From Bacteroidia bacterium (lineage in GTDB: Bacteria; Bacteroidota; Bacteroidia; NS11-12g; UBA955), in NCBI GenBank assembly GCA_014376345.1, contig JACMRS010000043.1, positions 1 to 16,705 of the forward strand: DNA of 16,705 nucleotides. The letters run 5' to 3'. How positions within the stretch are numbered: the stretch's first letter is position 1; every line of letters begins with the position of its first letter. The position numbers were made by a program, and so were the translations under genes. This document shows positions 1 to 9,298 of the stretch, piece by piece. The notes beneath the pieces were generated by a model. The model was not told the origin of the DNA. It searched no databases and was given only the letters and a program-made list of their open reading frames with translations.

Positions 1-666
1 GTGAGATCTTTTAATCAGTTAGGATGCAATAATATCGGACTGATTCATATTAAAAAACGGGAAGATGCCCATATAGCTGAATACTCCGAAAGAATATCAA
101 AAGCAGATGCAGTATTGTTCAGTGGGGGCAATCAATTAAGATTGGGTACAATTCTTGGAGGTACAGGGTTTCTGAATATTATTCATGAAAGGTATTGGAA
201 TGAAGAAGGTTTTATTGTTGCAGGAACCAGTGCGGGAGCTATGGCAATGAGCAATACAATGATTTACCAGGGTAATAGTGCAACGGCGCATTTGAAAGGG
301 GAAGTAAAAATAACCACAGGTCTTGCTTTTATTAATAATGTTATTATAGATTCTCACTTTGATAAAAGAGGAAGGTTCAGCAGACTAGCACAGGCCGTAG
401 CCAGCAATCCAAGCTGTACTGGAATTGGTTTGGGCGAGGATACTGGTGTCGTTATTAGTGGAAACAATCACATGGAAGTTATTGGCTCTGGAGCAGTAAT
501 AATAGTGGATGGCAGAGATATTAATTACTCTAATATTGCAGATATTCCCGAAGGAAATCCAATTTCGATTGAAAACATGCGTGTAAGTGTTTTGGTTTCA
601 GGTAACAGTTATAATCTCAAAGAAAGAGAATTTATATCGGCGAGTGATCCACAACCTACTCTGTAA
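1..666 (+). CDS. cphB: Cyanophycinase (peptidase S51), 5' end outside the window
   Basis: This enzyme family cleaves cyanophycin (multi-L-arginyl-poly-L-aspartate) to beta-Asp-Arg dipeptides. The visible 221 residues hold the family signature. GGNQ at residues 42-45 corresponds to the active-site Gln region. The nucleophile motif GTSAGA (75-80) puts the catalytic Ser at 77. DSHFDKRGRFSRL follows at 117-129, and GLGEDTGVVI at 143-152. From memory the Synechocystis enzyme has its Ser near 132 in about 270 residues, so some 55 N-terminal residues are missing. The GTG at base 1 is therefore probably an internal codon and not the start. The stop overlaps the tail of the convergent gene by 11 bp. 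A synthetase gene (cphA) often accompanies cphB in Bacteroidota but would lie outside this window. A related S51 peptidase of other specificity is the main alternative. Confidence 0.85.
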   Translation: MRSFNQLGCNNIGLIHIKKREDAHIAEYSERISKADAVLFSGGNQLRLGTILGGTGFLNIIHERYWNEEGFIVAGTSAGAMAMSNTMIYQGNSATAHLKGEVKITTGLAFINNVIIDSHFDKRGRFSRLAQAVASNPSCTGIGLGEDTGVVISGNNHMEVIGSGAVIIVDGRDINYSNIADIPEGNPISIENMRVSVLVSGNSYNLKEREFISASDPQPTL

Positions 667-3600
667 TAATAATTTTTGATAAATATATTTCTGAATGTAC
701 CTCGGCTTTTATTGTGTAAACGCCGGCAGTCGCTTGTTCACAATTAACGGGAATCACATTTGTTCCTTTATTAATGGAAGTTTGTAAAGTGCAAATTGTT
801 CTTCCAAGCATATCAATAAGTGTGAGTGAAATAGTTTGTGGTGGACCATTCCATTCGAGTTCAACTTCCCAATCATGTCCTTTTGCCGGGTTGGGATAAG
901 CGAAAAACTTTCCTTCTGCAATTTCACATGGTCTTTCGGCCATAGAAGCTGCGGAAATTTGCTCAGAACCATCATAACTAATTTGTCTTAATCTGTAGTA
1001 ATTTTTTTTACCCGGCTTCTGGTCTGTGAAACTGTAATACTGCGGTTTACCTGAATTTCCTTTACCGGAAACAAATCCGATTTCATAAAAATCAATGCCA
1101 TTGATGCTTCTTTCCACATTAAAACCTTTGTTATTATCTTCACTAAAAGTATTCCAGGTTAATCTGTTGTCACATTGTTCTGAATTTATTGCCAAAGAAG
1201 ACATGTGAACCGGCAGACCCGTTAATAAACTTGTCATATTAATACTGTCGCAGAAACAATGGTCAACGTGTGAAGAAAGGTCAAGTACAGCAAACATGCC
1301 GATATTGCCGATAGGTTTCATGGTAGTAGTTGTAAATGAGTCCATAAAAAAAACAGGAGAACCGGCAGACAAAGCATTTGTCATAGTTTTAGTTGACATT
1401 AGTGAATCTGCAGGATCAAATATGCCATTACTATTTGCATCAAGATATATTTTGATTTTAGTATTACGACCTGCAGGCACGGGTATTATTGAATAATTAT
1501 ATAAATCTCCCCAAAAATGATATTTATATGGAGAAAGAAAAGATGAAACATAACCTCCGAAATTGATGAAACGTACATCAGGTTTATTAATTGATAAGTA
1601 TTTGTTAATACTGCCAAGATTTACGGAAGCATTGAAACAGGTAGTGCCGGAAGATGGACAAAAAATGTCGATTTTCTGAGTAGCCTGACAATTGACAAGT
1701 TGGTTTGTAAAGCATCCTTTAGTTGATGCTGCACTTAATGGCAAATCAAATAAAAGAGTGTCGAGGCTTGACATAGAGGGCGGTACGGGCATTGAAATAA
1801 TGGTATAACCACTGCTGTTTCTAACTGATACAGGAATGTATAAAGAGGGGCATTGGGCACCATAACATTTAAGCGTTCCGGATGCAATAGTTGCAGGTAT
1901 TGAAATAAAAATACTGTCTGATGCTCCAACCGATGCACCACCGATTTTTTGCCATTTAATTCTTAATTTGCTTGTGTCGCCACAACCTGAAATCACATTT
2001 TCATTTGCTGAAATAAGCATATTATAAGCCGGAGTAACGCCGGTAATATTGTATGGAGAGCTACTTATAAGTCTGTTATTTCCAATGGCAGCACTGTAAC
2101 AGGGTGAGTTTGCATTTTGAACAAGGTCAAAAGAAGATCCTGAAGTAAAATTACAATTTGGTTTAAGTTTAAATCTTAATTTAACCTGATTGTGTGCCGG
2201 ATCTATTGTTCCGGGAACACCTTTTGATGATCCAAAATTAACCGGATCAATCTGTGAAAGATCAAACGTAAGAATTTTTAAACCGTAAGCAGATAACGCT
2301 GAATTTGAAATTGATGAAAAAGGTCTTGGTGTTGTTCCTGCAGGATATTCAATAAATCCACTGTCAGATAAATATTCAAGTCCTGCCTGGCCTCCAAGAA
2401 GCGGCAAGTACATAGTTTCTTTTACATTATAGATACTTGCTGTCTGTGCAGAGGAAATTAACAATTCTACGGGAAATCCAGTACACATGTCAATGGTATT
2501 TTGAGCAAATAAATCAGAGGTATCATTAGATGGATCGGAGGGGGAAGAAGCAAGCGCTGTTATACTGCTTTGAATTTCAGAAGGCCTGGGCGTGACAATT
2601 AGATTAAATGGTGCATATAAACATGTGCCGGCATTGGAAGCTCCTGCAGGGTAACCTGTACAGCCATATCCGAATTTAACTTTAAGAGTATCTGCACTAC
2701 AGGCATATTGTGTAGCATAAATAATCAGCGAATCTGTAAATCCGGTATTAATATCACCCAGTCTGTATAGTCCATAAGCATCATTATTTATTTTTAATCC
2801 TTTCTGATAAACAGAATCTACAATAATAGCTCCTGAACTGCTATTCAATGTTATCCAGGTATTTGGCGAAAGTCCGTTAGCTGTATTCTGCAAATGCAAT
2901 GCCCAGGATACATTTCTGCTATAACCATTGATATAAGGATTTACTCCGGTGTAATTAAAAACCGGTTTAACAGAGTTAATAAAAGGGCCACCTGAAGTTA
3001 TTACTGAAGTGTCAGCCAGTGTATTATAAACTCCTTCAAAATCTCCTTTAATATAAGGTGTTGAAGATGAATTTCCTGAAGCTCCGCATAAAGGCCTGAC
3101 AAAATAATTCAATTTCAGAGAATATCCTTCATCGCCTTCAATAAATACACCACCGTTTTTTACAAAAATATTTTTTAAATTTACTGTAATGGTATCGTTA
3201 AGTTCTGTTGAGGGAACGTTATAAGCATATTGAATTATGGTACCATCTCCGAGACCATTTTTCTTAGTATAACTAACACTTACACTGTCGAACAGAAATG
3301 CATTGGGCTTTGTCCATTTTATTTTTGCAGGAATAGAAACTGCCCTGTGTTCATAGATAAATGAGTTTGTTCCAACAAACATTCCTGATGCAGAAGTTCC
3401 CATCATTTCTATTAAAGCAACACCCTGGCTGCAACTTCCAATATTGGTTATAAAATTATTGTCAATTCCATCAACAGCAGAATAAACTTTAAGCCGTTCT
3501 ATAAAGCCATTACATTGTTTTCCATTTATACCCCAGGGGTCATTATTAATTGAAGCAAAGAAAGAAGGAAAAATAAAATGCTCAACCATTGGAGCGCTTC

Positions 3601-5836
3601 TAGCAGGTTTAATATTCTCAAAACGTGAAACTATAGTTATCTGATCACCATAAAGGAAATCGGGCATAAAACTTAGATCATATTTTGTAGTATCGTTTGA
3701 GATAAAAGGTATAAAATTAAAAATAGTATCTGTAGAAGCTGGTCGTAATACAGATATTGTCGTCTTTACATGTCCGAATGTTTTATAAAACTGTGCATCG
3801 TAAAAGGAAGCTAATAATGTAGCAAATGATGTGTAAATACCGCCGGTATCAATATAACCGCTAAATTTCATTTCAAATGTATCCCCGGTAGTTAGCGAGT
3901 GGGTTCTGATTCTTGTAAAATCGAGCACTCCTGTCGTATCAGCTACCCCATCATCATCGTTGTCCGGTTTTCCGTAGTTAATTCTGTTTGTGATATATTC
4001 TGTAAAATATAGACCACCTGCAGTGCATGGTTCGTCGCAACCAAGATACATTGGTATTGACATGCAGGATACTGTTGTAGGAGCGCACAGGATAGTGTCT
4101 TCGTGGACTTTCAGTATAATCTGAATGTTTTTAAGTCCTGCTCCTCCTGAACAATCACCGGTAAAATTAAAATAAAGGCTGGGAAGATAAGTGAGTTGCG
4201 AACCGGAAAATTTAAATATTCCGTTTGATAAATCAGAATAAAATGGAGTTTCAGTGGTTTGACTACCACGGTTTAGTGCAGTTGGTGGACTTCCATTCAT
4301 TAAAATGCCAAGTGGCATTATTACCTCAAATTCATAAACAAGATTATTACCCTGTGGCATTAATCTGAATTGTGTAAATTCTACACCAACATTAGCATTT
4401 CCGCCATTTCCAATCTGTGCAGGTGCAAATACAACCTGATCAAATGATTGAATATAAGAATTGGAAAAACTGTCAGTTCTACCAATTGTTGGTCCTGAGC
4501 AATTGTCTTTATAAATAATATTGCTTCCTATTCTGCCTGAAACAAAGGAAGCGTTGTTGCCACATCCATCTACTTTACAAATGGAATATGGTAAAAGCAA
4601 TACAATAGTATCGCCTGAGGAGATTGAATCGAGTCTGAAATTCAAAGCCCTGGTTACACTTCCACAGCCAGAACCAGTTACCGGAATATGATCCCAGGCA
4701 ATAAATTGCGGCTTCGAAAAAGTGTCACCGGAAGCTTTCATTTTAAGTGAAAAAGTATCAAAACTCCTTGTTGATCCGGTTTTACTGCCAAGATTAATTA
4801 CAATATTAGTTGCAACCCCGTTGCCCGTATTAATAATTAAAAGTGTGTCTGTTTTGCTGTTGCCAATGCAATACGGACCTAAATATGGTTTAGCAACCTG
4901 AACAATTAGTGGAATACCTGAAGCCACAATTGATATCTGTGTATTATCAGTACTTTTTGCACAATTTGAATTCTGGCAACCCCACCATGTCATTAGTTTA
5001 CTGTCAGTTACAGAGCCCGACCCACATCCAGGGACATACACGCTGTATGAGATAGTAAAAGATTCGTTATAATCAAATTTTCCGTCACCGTTTCCAATAT
5101 TATTTAATGCTAATGTATCAATAATAAAGTTTATTGAGTCGCCGGTTCCAATGCTGATTTTGGACGTTCCAAGATTATAATTAGTGGATGCAGCATTGAT
5201 ATAAACACTGCTGATATCAGGCTGAAGAAGGCCGGCACCATATTTATCCGAAATGTTAAGTGAGTTTAACTTTCCAAACCCCCCATTTGTTATTGTGAAT
5301 TTTCTTGTAAAAAAGGTGCCTACAGGAATAATGGCAGGGGTATTTGAGATATTTGTTATACTGAGTGAAGCATAAGCACTGTTAAAAACATTGCTTGTGC
5401 GATTAAATGCCGTTGTACTGTCATAAAAAACAAATGAATCTGAAAAAGGTCCTGTTCCGGCAGTTGAACAATCAGATTTTTTGGTAAACCTTATGGTAAT
5501 GACATCATTCCCTGAAATTGAATCTATAATAAATACGGGAGCTGAAGGAGAAGATGTGCTGTCAAATCTTATTGTATTGCCTGAAGTAGAAGCAAAAAAC
5601 GAATTCCCCGAATACGTAAATCCGACCGGGAATTTAATTTTTAGGTAAGGATTATATAAAACGGAGGTTGTTGCAATTGTTATTTTTGTTGAGACAATTT
5701 GATTTTCACTACAAACACTTGATGGATCTTCTACCCACGCACTGTCCCAAATTACAAAGGTTTGCGCTTTTGCATTTCGCGACAAAAATAATGCGCAAAC
5801 CAATAAAGAAATATATAGAACAGTTTTTAACTTCAA
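656..5836 (-). CDS. Giant Cys-rich secreted protein with T9SS type A sorting domain
   Basis: A 1726-residue surface or secreted protein of unknown specific role. Residues 1-25 form a signal peptide ending AKAQ. The long middle is beta-rich, with DUF11-like repeat character (phrases such as TLLIINTGNGVATNIVI at 331-347). It holds about 37 cysteines and three Ca-binding-like acidic loops: NGDGKFDYNE (249-258), DNDDDGVAD (625-633) and DANSNGIFDPAD (1466-1477). A fibronectin-like module (about 1545-1630) precedes the C-terminal sorting domain (about 1642-1726), with YPNP at 1647-1650 and AGVYTIK at 1704-1710. The family role is export by T9SS and attachment or release at the cell surface. The start is TTG: no ATG lies near the signal peptide, and an in-frame stop lies at 5870-5872. 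A weak -7-like TAAGCTTG sits at 5839-5846, close to the start. An adhesin or cell-surface matrix role is only an inference. Confidence 0.88.
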   Translation of the reverse strand: MKLKTVLYISLLVCALFLSRNAKAQTFVIWDSAWVEDPSSVCSENQIVSTKITIATTSVLYNPYLKIKFPVGFTYSGNSFFASTSGNTIRFDSTSSPSAPVFIIDSISGNDVITIRFTKKSDCSTAGTGPFSDSFVFYDSTTAFNRTSNVFNSAYASLSITNISNTPAIIPVGTFFTRKFTITNGGFGKLNSLNISDKYGAGLLQPDISSVYINAASTNYNLGTSKISIGTGDSINFIIDTLALNNIGNGDGKFDYNESFTISYSVYVPGCGSGSVTDSKLMTWWGCQNSNCAKSTDNTQISIVASGIPLIVQVAKPYLGPYCIGNSKTDTLLIINTGNGVATNIVINLGSKTGSTRSFDTFSLKMKASGDTFSKPQFIAWDHIPVTGSGCGSVTRALNFRLDSISSGDTIVLLLPYSICKVDGCGNNASFVSGRIGSNIIYKDNCSGPTIGRTDSFSNSYIQSFDQVVFAPAQIGNGGNANVGVEFTQFRLMPQGNNLVYEFEVIMPLGILMNGSPPTALNRGSQTTETPFYSDLSNGIFKFSGSQLTYLPSLYFNFTGDCSGGAGLKNIQIILKVHEDTILCAPTTVSCMSIPMYLGCDEPCTAGGLYFTEYITNRINYGKPDNDDDGVADTTGVLDFTRIRTHSLTTGDTFEMKFSGYIDTGGIYTSFATLLASFYDAQFYKTFGHVKTTISVLRPASTDTIFNFIPFISNDTTKYDLSFMPDFLYGDQITIVSRFENIKPARSAPMVEHFIFPSFFASINNDPWGINGKQCNGFIERLKVYSAVDGIDNNFITNIGSCSQGVALIEMMGTSASGMFVGTNSFIYEHRAVSIPAKIKWTKPNAFLFDSVSVSYTKKNGLGDGTIIQYAYNVPSTELNDTITVNLKNIFVKNGGVFIEGDEGYSLKLNYFVRPLCGASGNSSSTPYIKGDFEGVYNTLADTSVITSGGPFINSVKPVFNYTGVNPYINGYSRNVSWALHLQNTANGLSPNTWITLNSSSGAIIVDSVYQKGLKINNDAYGLYRLGDINTGFTDSLIIYATQYACSADTLKVKFGYGCTGYPAGASNAGTCLYAPFNLIVTPRPSEIQSSITALASSPSDPSNDTSDLFAQNTIDMCTGFPVELLISSAQTASIYNVKETMYLPLLGGQAGLEYLSDSGFIEYPAGTTPRPFSSISNSALSAYGLKILTFDLSQIDPVNFGSSKGVPGTIDPAHNQVKLRFKLKPNCNFTSGSSFDLVQNANSPCYSAAIGNNRLISSSPYNITGVTPAYNMLISANENVISGCGDTSKLRIKWQKIGGASVGASDSIFISIPATIASGTLKCYGAQCPSLYIPVSVRNSSGYTIISMPVPPSMSSLDTLLFDLPLSAASTKGCFTNQLVNCQATQKIDIFCPSSGTTCFNASVNLGSINKYLSINKPDVRFINFGGYVSSFLSPYKYHFWGDLYNYSIIPVPAGRNTKIKIYLDANSNGIFDPADSLMSTKTMTNALSAGSPVFFMDSFTTTTMKPIGNIGMFAVLDLSSHVDHCFCDSINMTSLLTGLPVHMSSLAINSEQCDNRLTWNTFSEDNNKGFNVERSINGIDFYEIGFVSGKGNSGKPQYYSFTDQKPGKKNYYRLRQISYDGSEQISAASMAERPCEIAEGKFFAYPNPAKGHDWEVELEWNGPPQTISLTLIDMLGRTICTLQTSINKGTNVIPVNCEQATAGVYTIKAEVHSEIYLSKIIITE

Positions 5837-6000
5837 AACAAGCTTAAACGAAGGGCAATTTAATTTATTTTAATGAATAATCGTATGACATTATCACAAT
5901 TTTTGGTTTAACTCTGATTTACAGCACACTAACATTTGATTTAATAGATAAGCAGGTTGGTTTTGTCAGAATTTCTGTAAATTATTAGTAATTGTAACAT

Positions 6001-6009
6001 TACATTTGC
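6001..6009 (+). promoter_or_regulatory. Bacteroidota -7 promoter element of the TonB receptor gene
   Basis: TACATTTGC matches the Bacteroidota sigma-ABfr consensus TAnnTTTGC exactly and lies 17 nt before the ATG at 6027. No good -33 TTG is visible at the usual 17-23 nt spacing; the nearest is a weak TTTCTG ending at 5977. Because the element overlaps a TTG codon at 6006, it argues that translation starts at 6027. It lies in the 190-bp divergent intergenic region, which holds nothing else I can name. Confidence 0.5.
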
Positions 6010-6026
6010 ACTCATTTTCTAAAGTA

Positions 6027-8381
6027 ATGAGTTTTCTCAGACAACTATTAACAGTAATTTTTCTCTCGGCAGGGACTGTTTATTCTCAAAGTAATATAAT
6101 TATAAGTGGTTATGTTAAAGACATTGCAAATGGTGAGGCATTAGGCGGAGCAACTGTATTTATTGAAGAACTAAATGTTTCTAACCAATCTAACAGTTAT
6201 GGGTTTTATTCATTAAGTATGCCCGCAGGCACCTATAATATTACAGTTTCTTATACAGGTTTTGAAGACACAAAAGGTGTTTATACTTTCAAAGAAAATA
6301 CAACAGTTAATTTTGAACTTTCTAAAAATGTAATCACACTTGAAGGCGTTGTAATAAAAGCAAAAAGAAAAGACAATCAGGTAGAAAAAGTAGAAATGAG
6401 TTCAAATAGCCTGGGCATTGGCGCAATAAAAAAAATTCCTGCACTTTTAGGAGAGGTGGATATTGTAAGAAGTGTTCAGTTATTGCCAGGAGTGTCTACA
6501 GTTGGAGAAGGTGCTTCCGGATTTAATGTTCGAGGTGGTGGAATAGATCAGAATCTTATTCTCCTGGATGAAGCCCCGGTATTTAATTCTTCTCATTTGT
6601 TTGGTTTTTTCTCAATTTTTAATCCGGATGCTGTTCGGGATGTTAAACTCTTAAAAGGTGGAATTCCTGCTAATTACGGGGGTAGATTATCTTCTACTCT
6701 GGATGTAAAAATGAAGGAAGGAAACAATAAAAAATTTCAGGGAACAGGTGGTATTGGCTTAATTTTTAGCCGTCTGGCATTTGAAGGTCCGATTATTAAA
6801 AACAAAGCTTCATTTATTGTAGCAGCAAGAAGAAGTTATATTGACGTGCTTGCAAAACCTTTTTTGACAAAAAACAAAAACCTTAAAGATGCAAAATTTA
6901 ATTTTTATGATCTTACTGCAAAGGTTAATTATATTATAGATTCCAGAAATAAAGTGTTTATTTCAGCATATTCAGGACGCGATGTGTTTGGTGCTCCGGG
7001 TGCGCAGTTTGATTGGGGTAATACAACCGCAACTTTAAGGTGGAACCACCTTTTCAATAGAAAGATATTTGCAAATACATCAGCTTATTATAGCAGATTT
7101 GATTATAAACTTGGCTTTGGAACCGGTAATAGTACCTTTAAATGGATAAGCAATATTTCAAACTATAGTATCAAACAGGATTATACGTATTATCTAAATC
7201 AGAAGAATACTTTAACATTCGGCTTTTTGTCAACGTATTATAATTTTTGGCCCGGCCGCGCCACTTTTACCGATCAAGACAGAAGTAATTCATTCGGATT
7301 GCCAAATAAATACGCTTGGGAAAATGCATTATATGCAGAAAACGAACAAAAGGTTTCAAAGAAGTTAACAGTGCGTTATGGACTCAGATTTTCTTCATTC
7401 AGCAATGTTGGAAAAGGCACTTATTATGGATACCGTTTTGATGAACCCGGACAGAGAGGAACAGTAACAGATACTTTTAATTACAAAAGTGGTGAGTTTT
7501 TTAAAACTTATTTCAACCCTGAACCCCGTTTTTCAGCCAATTATAAATTGAATGAAAAGAGTTCAGTAAAGCTAAGCTATAACAGAATGGCGCAATACCT
7601 TCACCTGATTTCCAATACCGCCGCATCTGTGCCTTTAGATGTTTGGACTCCCTCAACGCCTAATATTAAACCACAACTTGCAGATCAGATAGCTGTTGGG
7701 TATTTCAAGAATTTTGGGACTAATCAGGATTACGAAATTTCAACAGAAGTTTATTATAAAGATATGCAACATCAAATTGATTATGTTAACGCTGCAAATC
7801 TGTTGCTGAATGAAAATCTGGAAGGTGAGTTGCTTTCGGGAAGAGGTCGTGCTTATGGTCTGGAACTTTTTATAAAAAAGAATACGGGAAAAATAACAGG
7901 CTGGATAAGCTACACACTTGCAAAATCTGAAAGAAAAGTAAATGGCATCAGTAATAACGAATGGTATGCAAACCGCTACGACAGAAGACACAACCTTAAT
8001 ATAATTGCTTCTTACGAACTTAATTCTAAAGTGTCGTTTGCGGCTAATTTTGTCTTCGCATCAGGCACTCCAACAAATCTGCCTAATACAAAATACAGTT
8101 TTCAGGGAATTCAAGGCATTCCTCAAAATGCATCAGGACTGCGAAATAATGTTAGAATTAAACCTTATGACAGACTCGATATTTCGGCAACTATTCAGTG
8201 TAAAAAACGAACTAAATTTGAAGCAGAATGGGTATTTGGTGTTTATAATGTTTACAACCGCAGGAATGCTTTCTCACTGTATGGTAGAAACGATCCTAAT
8301 AATCAATATGTATCACAAATAATTAAATATTCTGTGGTTGGACATTTTATACCTTCTGCAACTTATAATTTTAAGTTTTAG
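6027..8381 (+). CDS. TonB-dependent receptor with carboxypeptidase-regulatory-like N-domain
   Basis: Outer-membrane active-transport barrel of 784 residues driven by TonB-ExbBD; the substrate is unknown. The signal peptide (1-20) ends VYS before Gln21. A CarboxypepD_reg-like beta-sandwich spans about 24-105 (GYVKDIANGEALGGATVFI). The plug spans about 120-230, with FNVRGGG at 166-172 and NYGGRLSSTLDV at 216-227. The rest is a 22-strand-type barrel ending in Phe784, as expected for a BAM-inserted protein. Length and organisation fit the FecA-like class, shorter than SusC/RagA proteins of about 1000 residues. ATG 6027 was chosen over an in-frame TTG at 6006 because the latter lies inside a promoter element and adds a polar extension before the signal peptide. 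The DUF4249 lipoprotein gene begins 3 nt after the stop, a pairing common in Bacteroidota, which suggests a receptor with a surface partner lipoprotein. Confidence 0.92.
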   Translation: MSFLRQLLTVIFLSAGTVYSQSNIIISGYVKDIANGEALGGATVFIEELNVSNQSNSYGFYSLSMPAGTYNITVSYTGFEDTKGVYTFKENTTVNFELSKNVITLEGVVIKAKRKDNQVEKVEMSSNSLGIGAIKKIPALLGEVDIVRSVQLLPGVSTVGEGASGFNVRGGGIDQNLILLDEAPVFNSSHLFGFFSIFNPDAVRDVKLLKGGIPANYGGRLSSTLDVKMKEGNNKKFQGTGGIGLIFSRLAFEGPIIKNKASFIVAARRSYIDVLAKPFLTKNKNLKDAKFNFYDLTAKVNYIIDSRNKVFISAYSGRDVFGAPGAQFDWGNTTATLRWNHLFNRKIFANTSAYYSRFDYKLGFGTGNSTFKWISNISNYSIKQDYTYYLNQKNTLTFGFLSTYYNFWPGRATFTDQDRSNSFGLPNKYAWENALYAENEQKVSKKLTVRYGLRFSSFSNVGKGTYYGYRFDEPGQRGTVTDTFNYKSGEFFKTYFNPEPRFSANYKLNEKSSVKLSYNRMAQYLHLISNTAASVPLDVWTPSTPNIKPQLADQIAVGYFKNFGTNQDYEISTEVYYKDMQHQIDYVNAANLLLNENLEGELLSGRGRAYGLELFIKKNTGKITGWISYTLAKSERKVNGISNNEWYANRYDRRHNLNIIASYELNSKVSFAANFVFASGTPTNLPNTKYSFQGIQGIPQNASGLRNNVRIKPYDRLDISATIQCKKRTKFEAEWVFGVYNVYNRRNAFSLYGRNDPNNQYVSQIIKYSVVGHFIPSATYNFKF

Positions 8382-8384
8382 ACT

Positions 8385-9251
8385 ATGAACAAACAATATT
8401 TTTTTATATTTCTGTTATTAGGACTTCCTTTATTCTTCAGTTCTTGTGAAGATTCAGTTGATGTTGATTTAGGTCCGCCACAAATCCAACTTGTTGTCGA
8501 TGCAGTGATCAATAACAGTAAAGATACACAGTTTATTTACTTAACTAAAACAATTGGTTTTCTCAATAATGGACGTTATCCCGGTTATCAGGCAGATAGT
8601 GTGATGATTATTGATACTGCAGGTCCTGCTCGTATATTTAATTATTCAGGAAACGGCACCTATTTTTATGTTGTACCGGCTGGATTAAATTTTAAAACAG
8701 GCAATACTTACGGACTTTATATTAAAGACGGACCGGACAGTTATTATTCTTTGTCAAAACTGAACAGGGTGCCGCCAATAGATTCATTAATTGTAAGATA
8801 TAAGGAAGAAGAATTCGGCCAGAAAGCAGGTTATGAAGCTGAAATGTACGCTAAGGACATCGCAGGAGTAGGAGATTTTTACTGGCTGAAACTTTATAGG
8901 AATGACAGTTTTCAAAGTAGCTCAATAAATATCAGTCAGGATGGCGCTTTCGTAGGAAGTACGGCAGGAGACGGAGATAGGTTTATACCACCAATCGCAA
9001 AACTTGCACTTAATAGTTTTTCAAGACCTTACAAAAGCGGTGAAACAATTAAACTCGAATTATTATCAATAAATCCTGAATTGTATTTTTACTTAAATGA
9101 AATTACAACACAACTTAATAATCAGGGTTTGTTTGCCACACCTCCTGCTAATGTTTCTGGCAATATATTTTGTTTGAATAATGAAAAGAAAAAAGTACTC
9201 GGTTTCTTTTCAATGTGCGGTAAAAGTGAAGCTAATGTGACAGTTCCTTAA
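8385..9251 (+). CDS. DUF4249 domain lipoprotein, TonB-receptor partner
   Basis: A 288-residue lipoprotein. The signal peptide ends in the lipobox LFFSSC, so Cys21 is the lipidated residue. The mature protein begins CEDSVDVDLG; acidic residues right after the Cys resemble the lipoprotein export signal that sends Bacteroidota lipoproteins to the cell surface. The remainder matches the DUF4249 pattern: an early beta strand region (QLVVDAVINNSKDTQFIYLTKT), a middle ADSVMI segment, and a C-terminal region with NPELYFYLNEITTQLNNQG and a glycine-containing ending (KKKVLGFFSMCGKS). DUF4249 genes typically sit directly after TonB-dependent receptors, as here (3-nt gap, probably cotranscribed). The biochemical role of DUF4249 is not established; substrate capture or gating for the receptor is an inference. 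Confidence 0.85.
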   Translation: MNKQYFFIFLLLGLPLFFSSCEDSVDVDLGPPQIQLVVDAVINNSKDTQFIYLTKTIGFLNNGRYPGYQADSVMIIDTAGPARIFNYSGNGTYFYVVPAGLNFKTGNTYGLYIKDGPDSYYSLSKLNRVPPIDSLIVRYKEEEFGQKAGYEAEMYAKDIAGVGDFYWLKLYRNDSFQSSSINISQDGAFVGSTAGDGDRFIPPIAKLALNSFSRPYKSGETIKLELLSINPELYFYLNEITTQLNNQGLFATPPANVSGNIFCLNNEKKKVLGFFSMCGKSEANVTVP

Positions 9252-9284
9252 AATAAGATTCTTTTAAATAATGAAATTTTGAAT

Positions 9285-9293
9285 TACGTTTGC
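9285..9293 (+). promoter_or_regulatory. Bacteroidota -7 promoter element before the PagL-like gene
   Basis: TACGTTTGC matches TAnnTTTGC exactly, and only 5 nt separate it from the TTG start at 9299. No TTG/TTTG -33 box is visible at normal spacing. If used, transcription would begin at or next to the start codon, giving a leaderless message. It would also split the rightward block into two units: receptor plus DUF4249, and PagL-like plus GIN lipoprotein. Confidence 0.45.
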
Positions 9294-9298
9294 ATTAA

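Noticed and set aside
136..1941. Several small frames of 66-73 codons inside the cyanophycinase and giant-protein genes (for example 136-357, 754-975, 1296-1496, 1735-1941)
   Set aside because: They lie wholly inside well-supported genes in other frames, and their products have no family features.
6006..6026. TTG at 6006 as start of the first TonB receptor
   Set aside because: The codon lies within the TACATTTGC -7 box, and the extra residues (MHSFSKV) would precede a normal signal peptide that begins at ATG 6027.
6027..9251. SusC/SusD-type glycan uptake pair
   Set aside because: The receptor is only 784 residues and the partner matches DUF4249, not SusD; there is no helical TPR-like sequence, and no glycan-active enzyme lies nearby.
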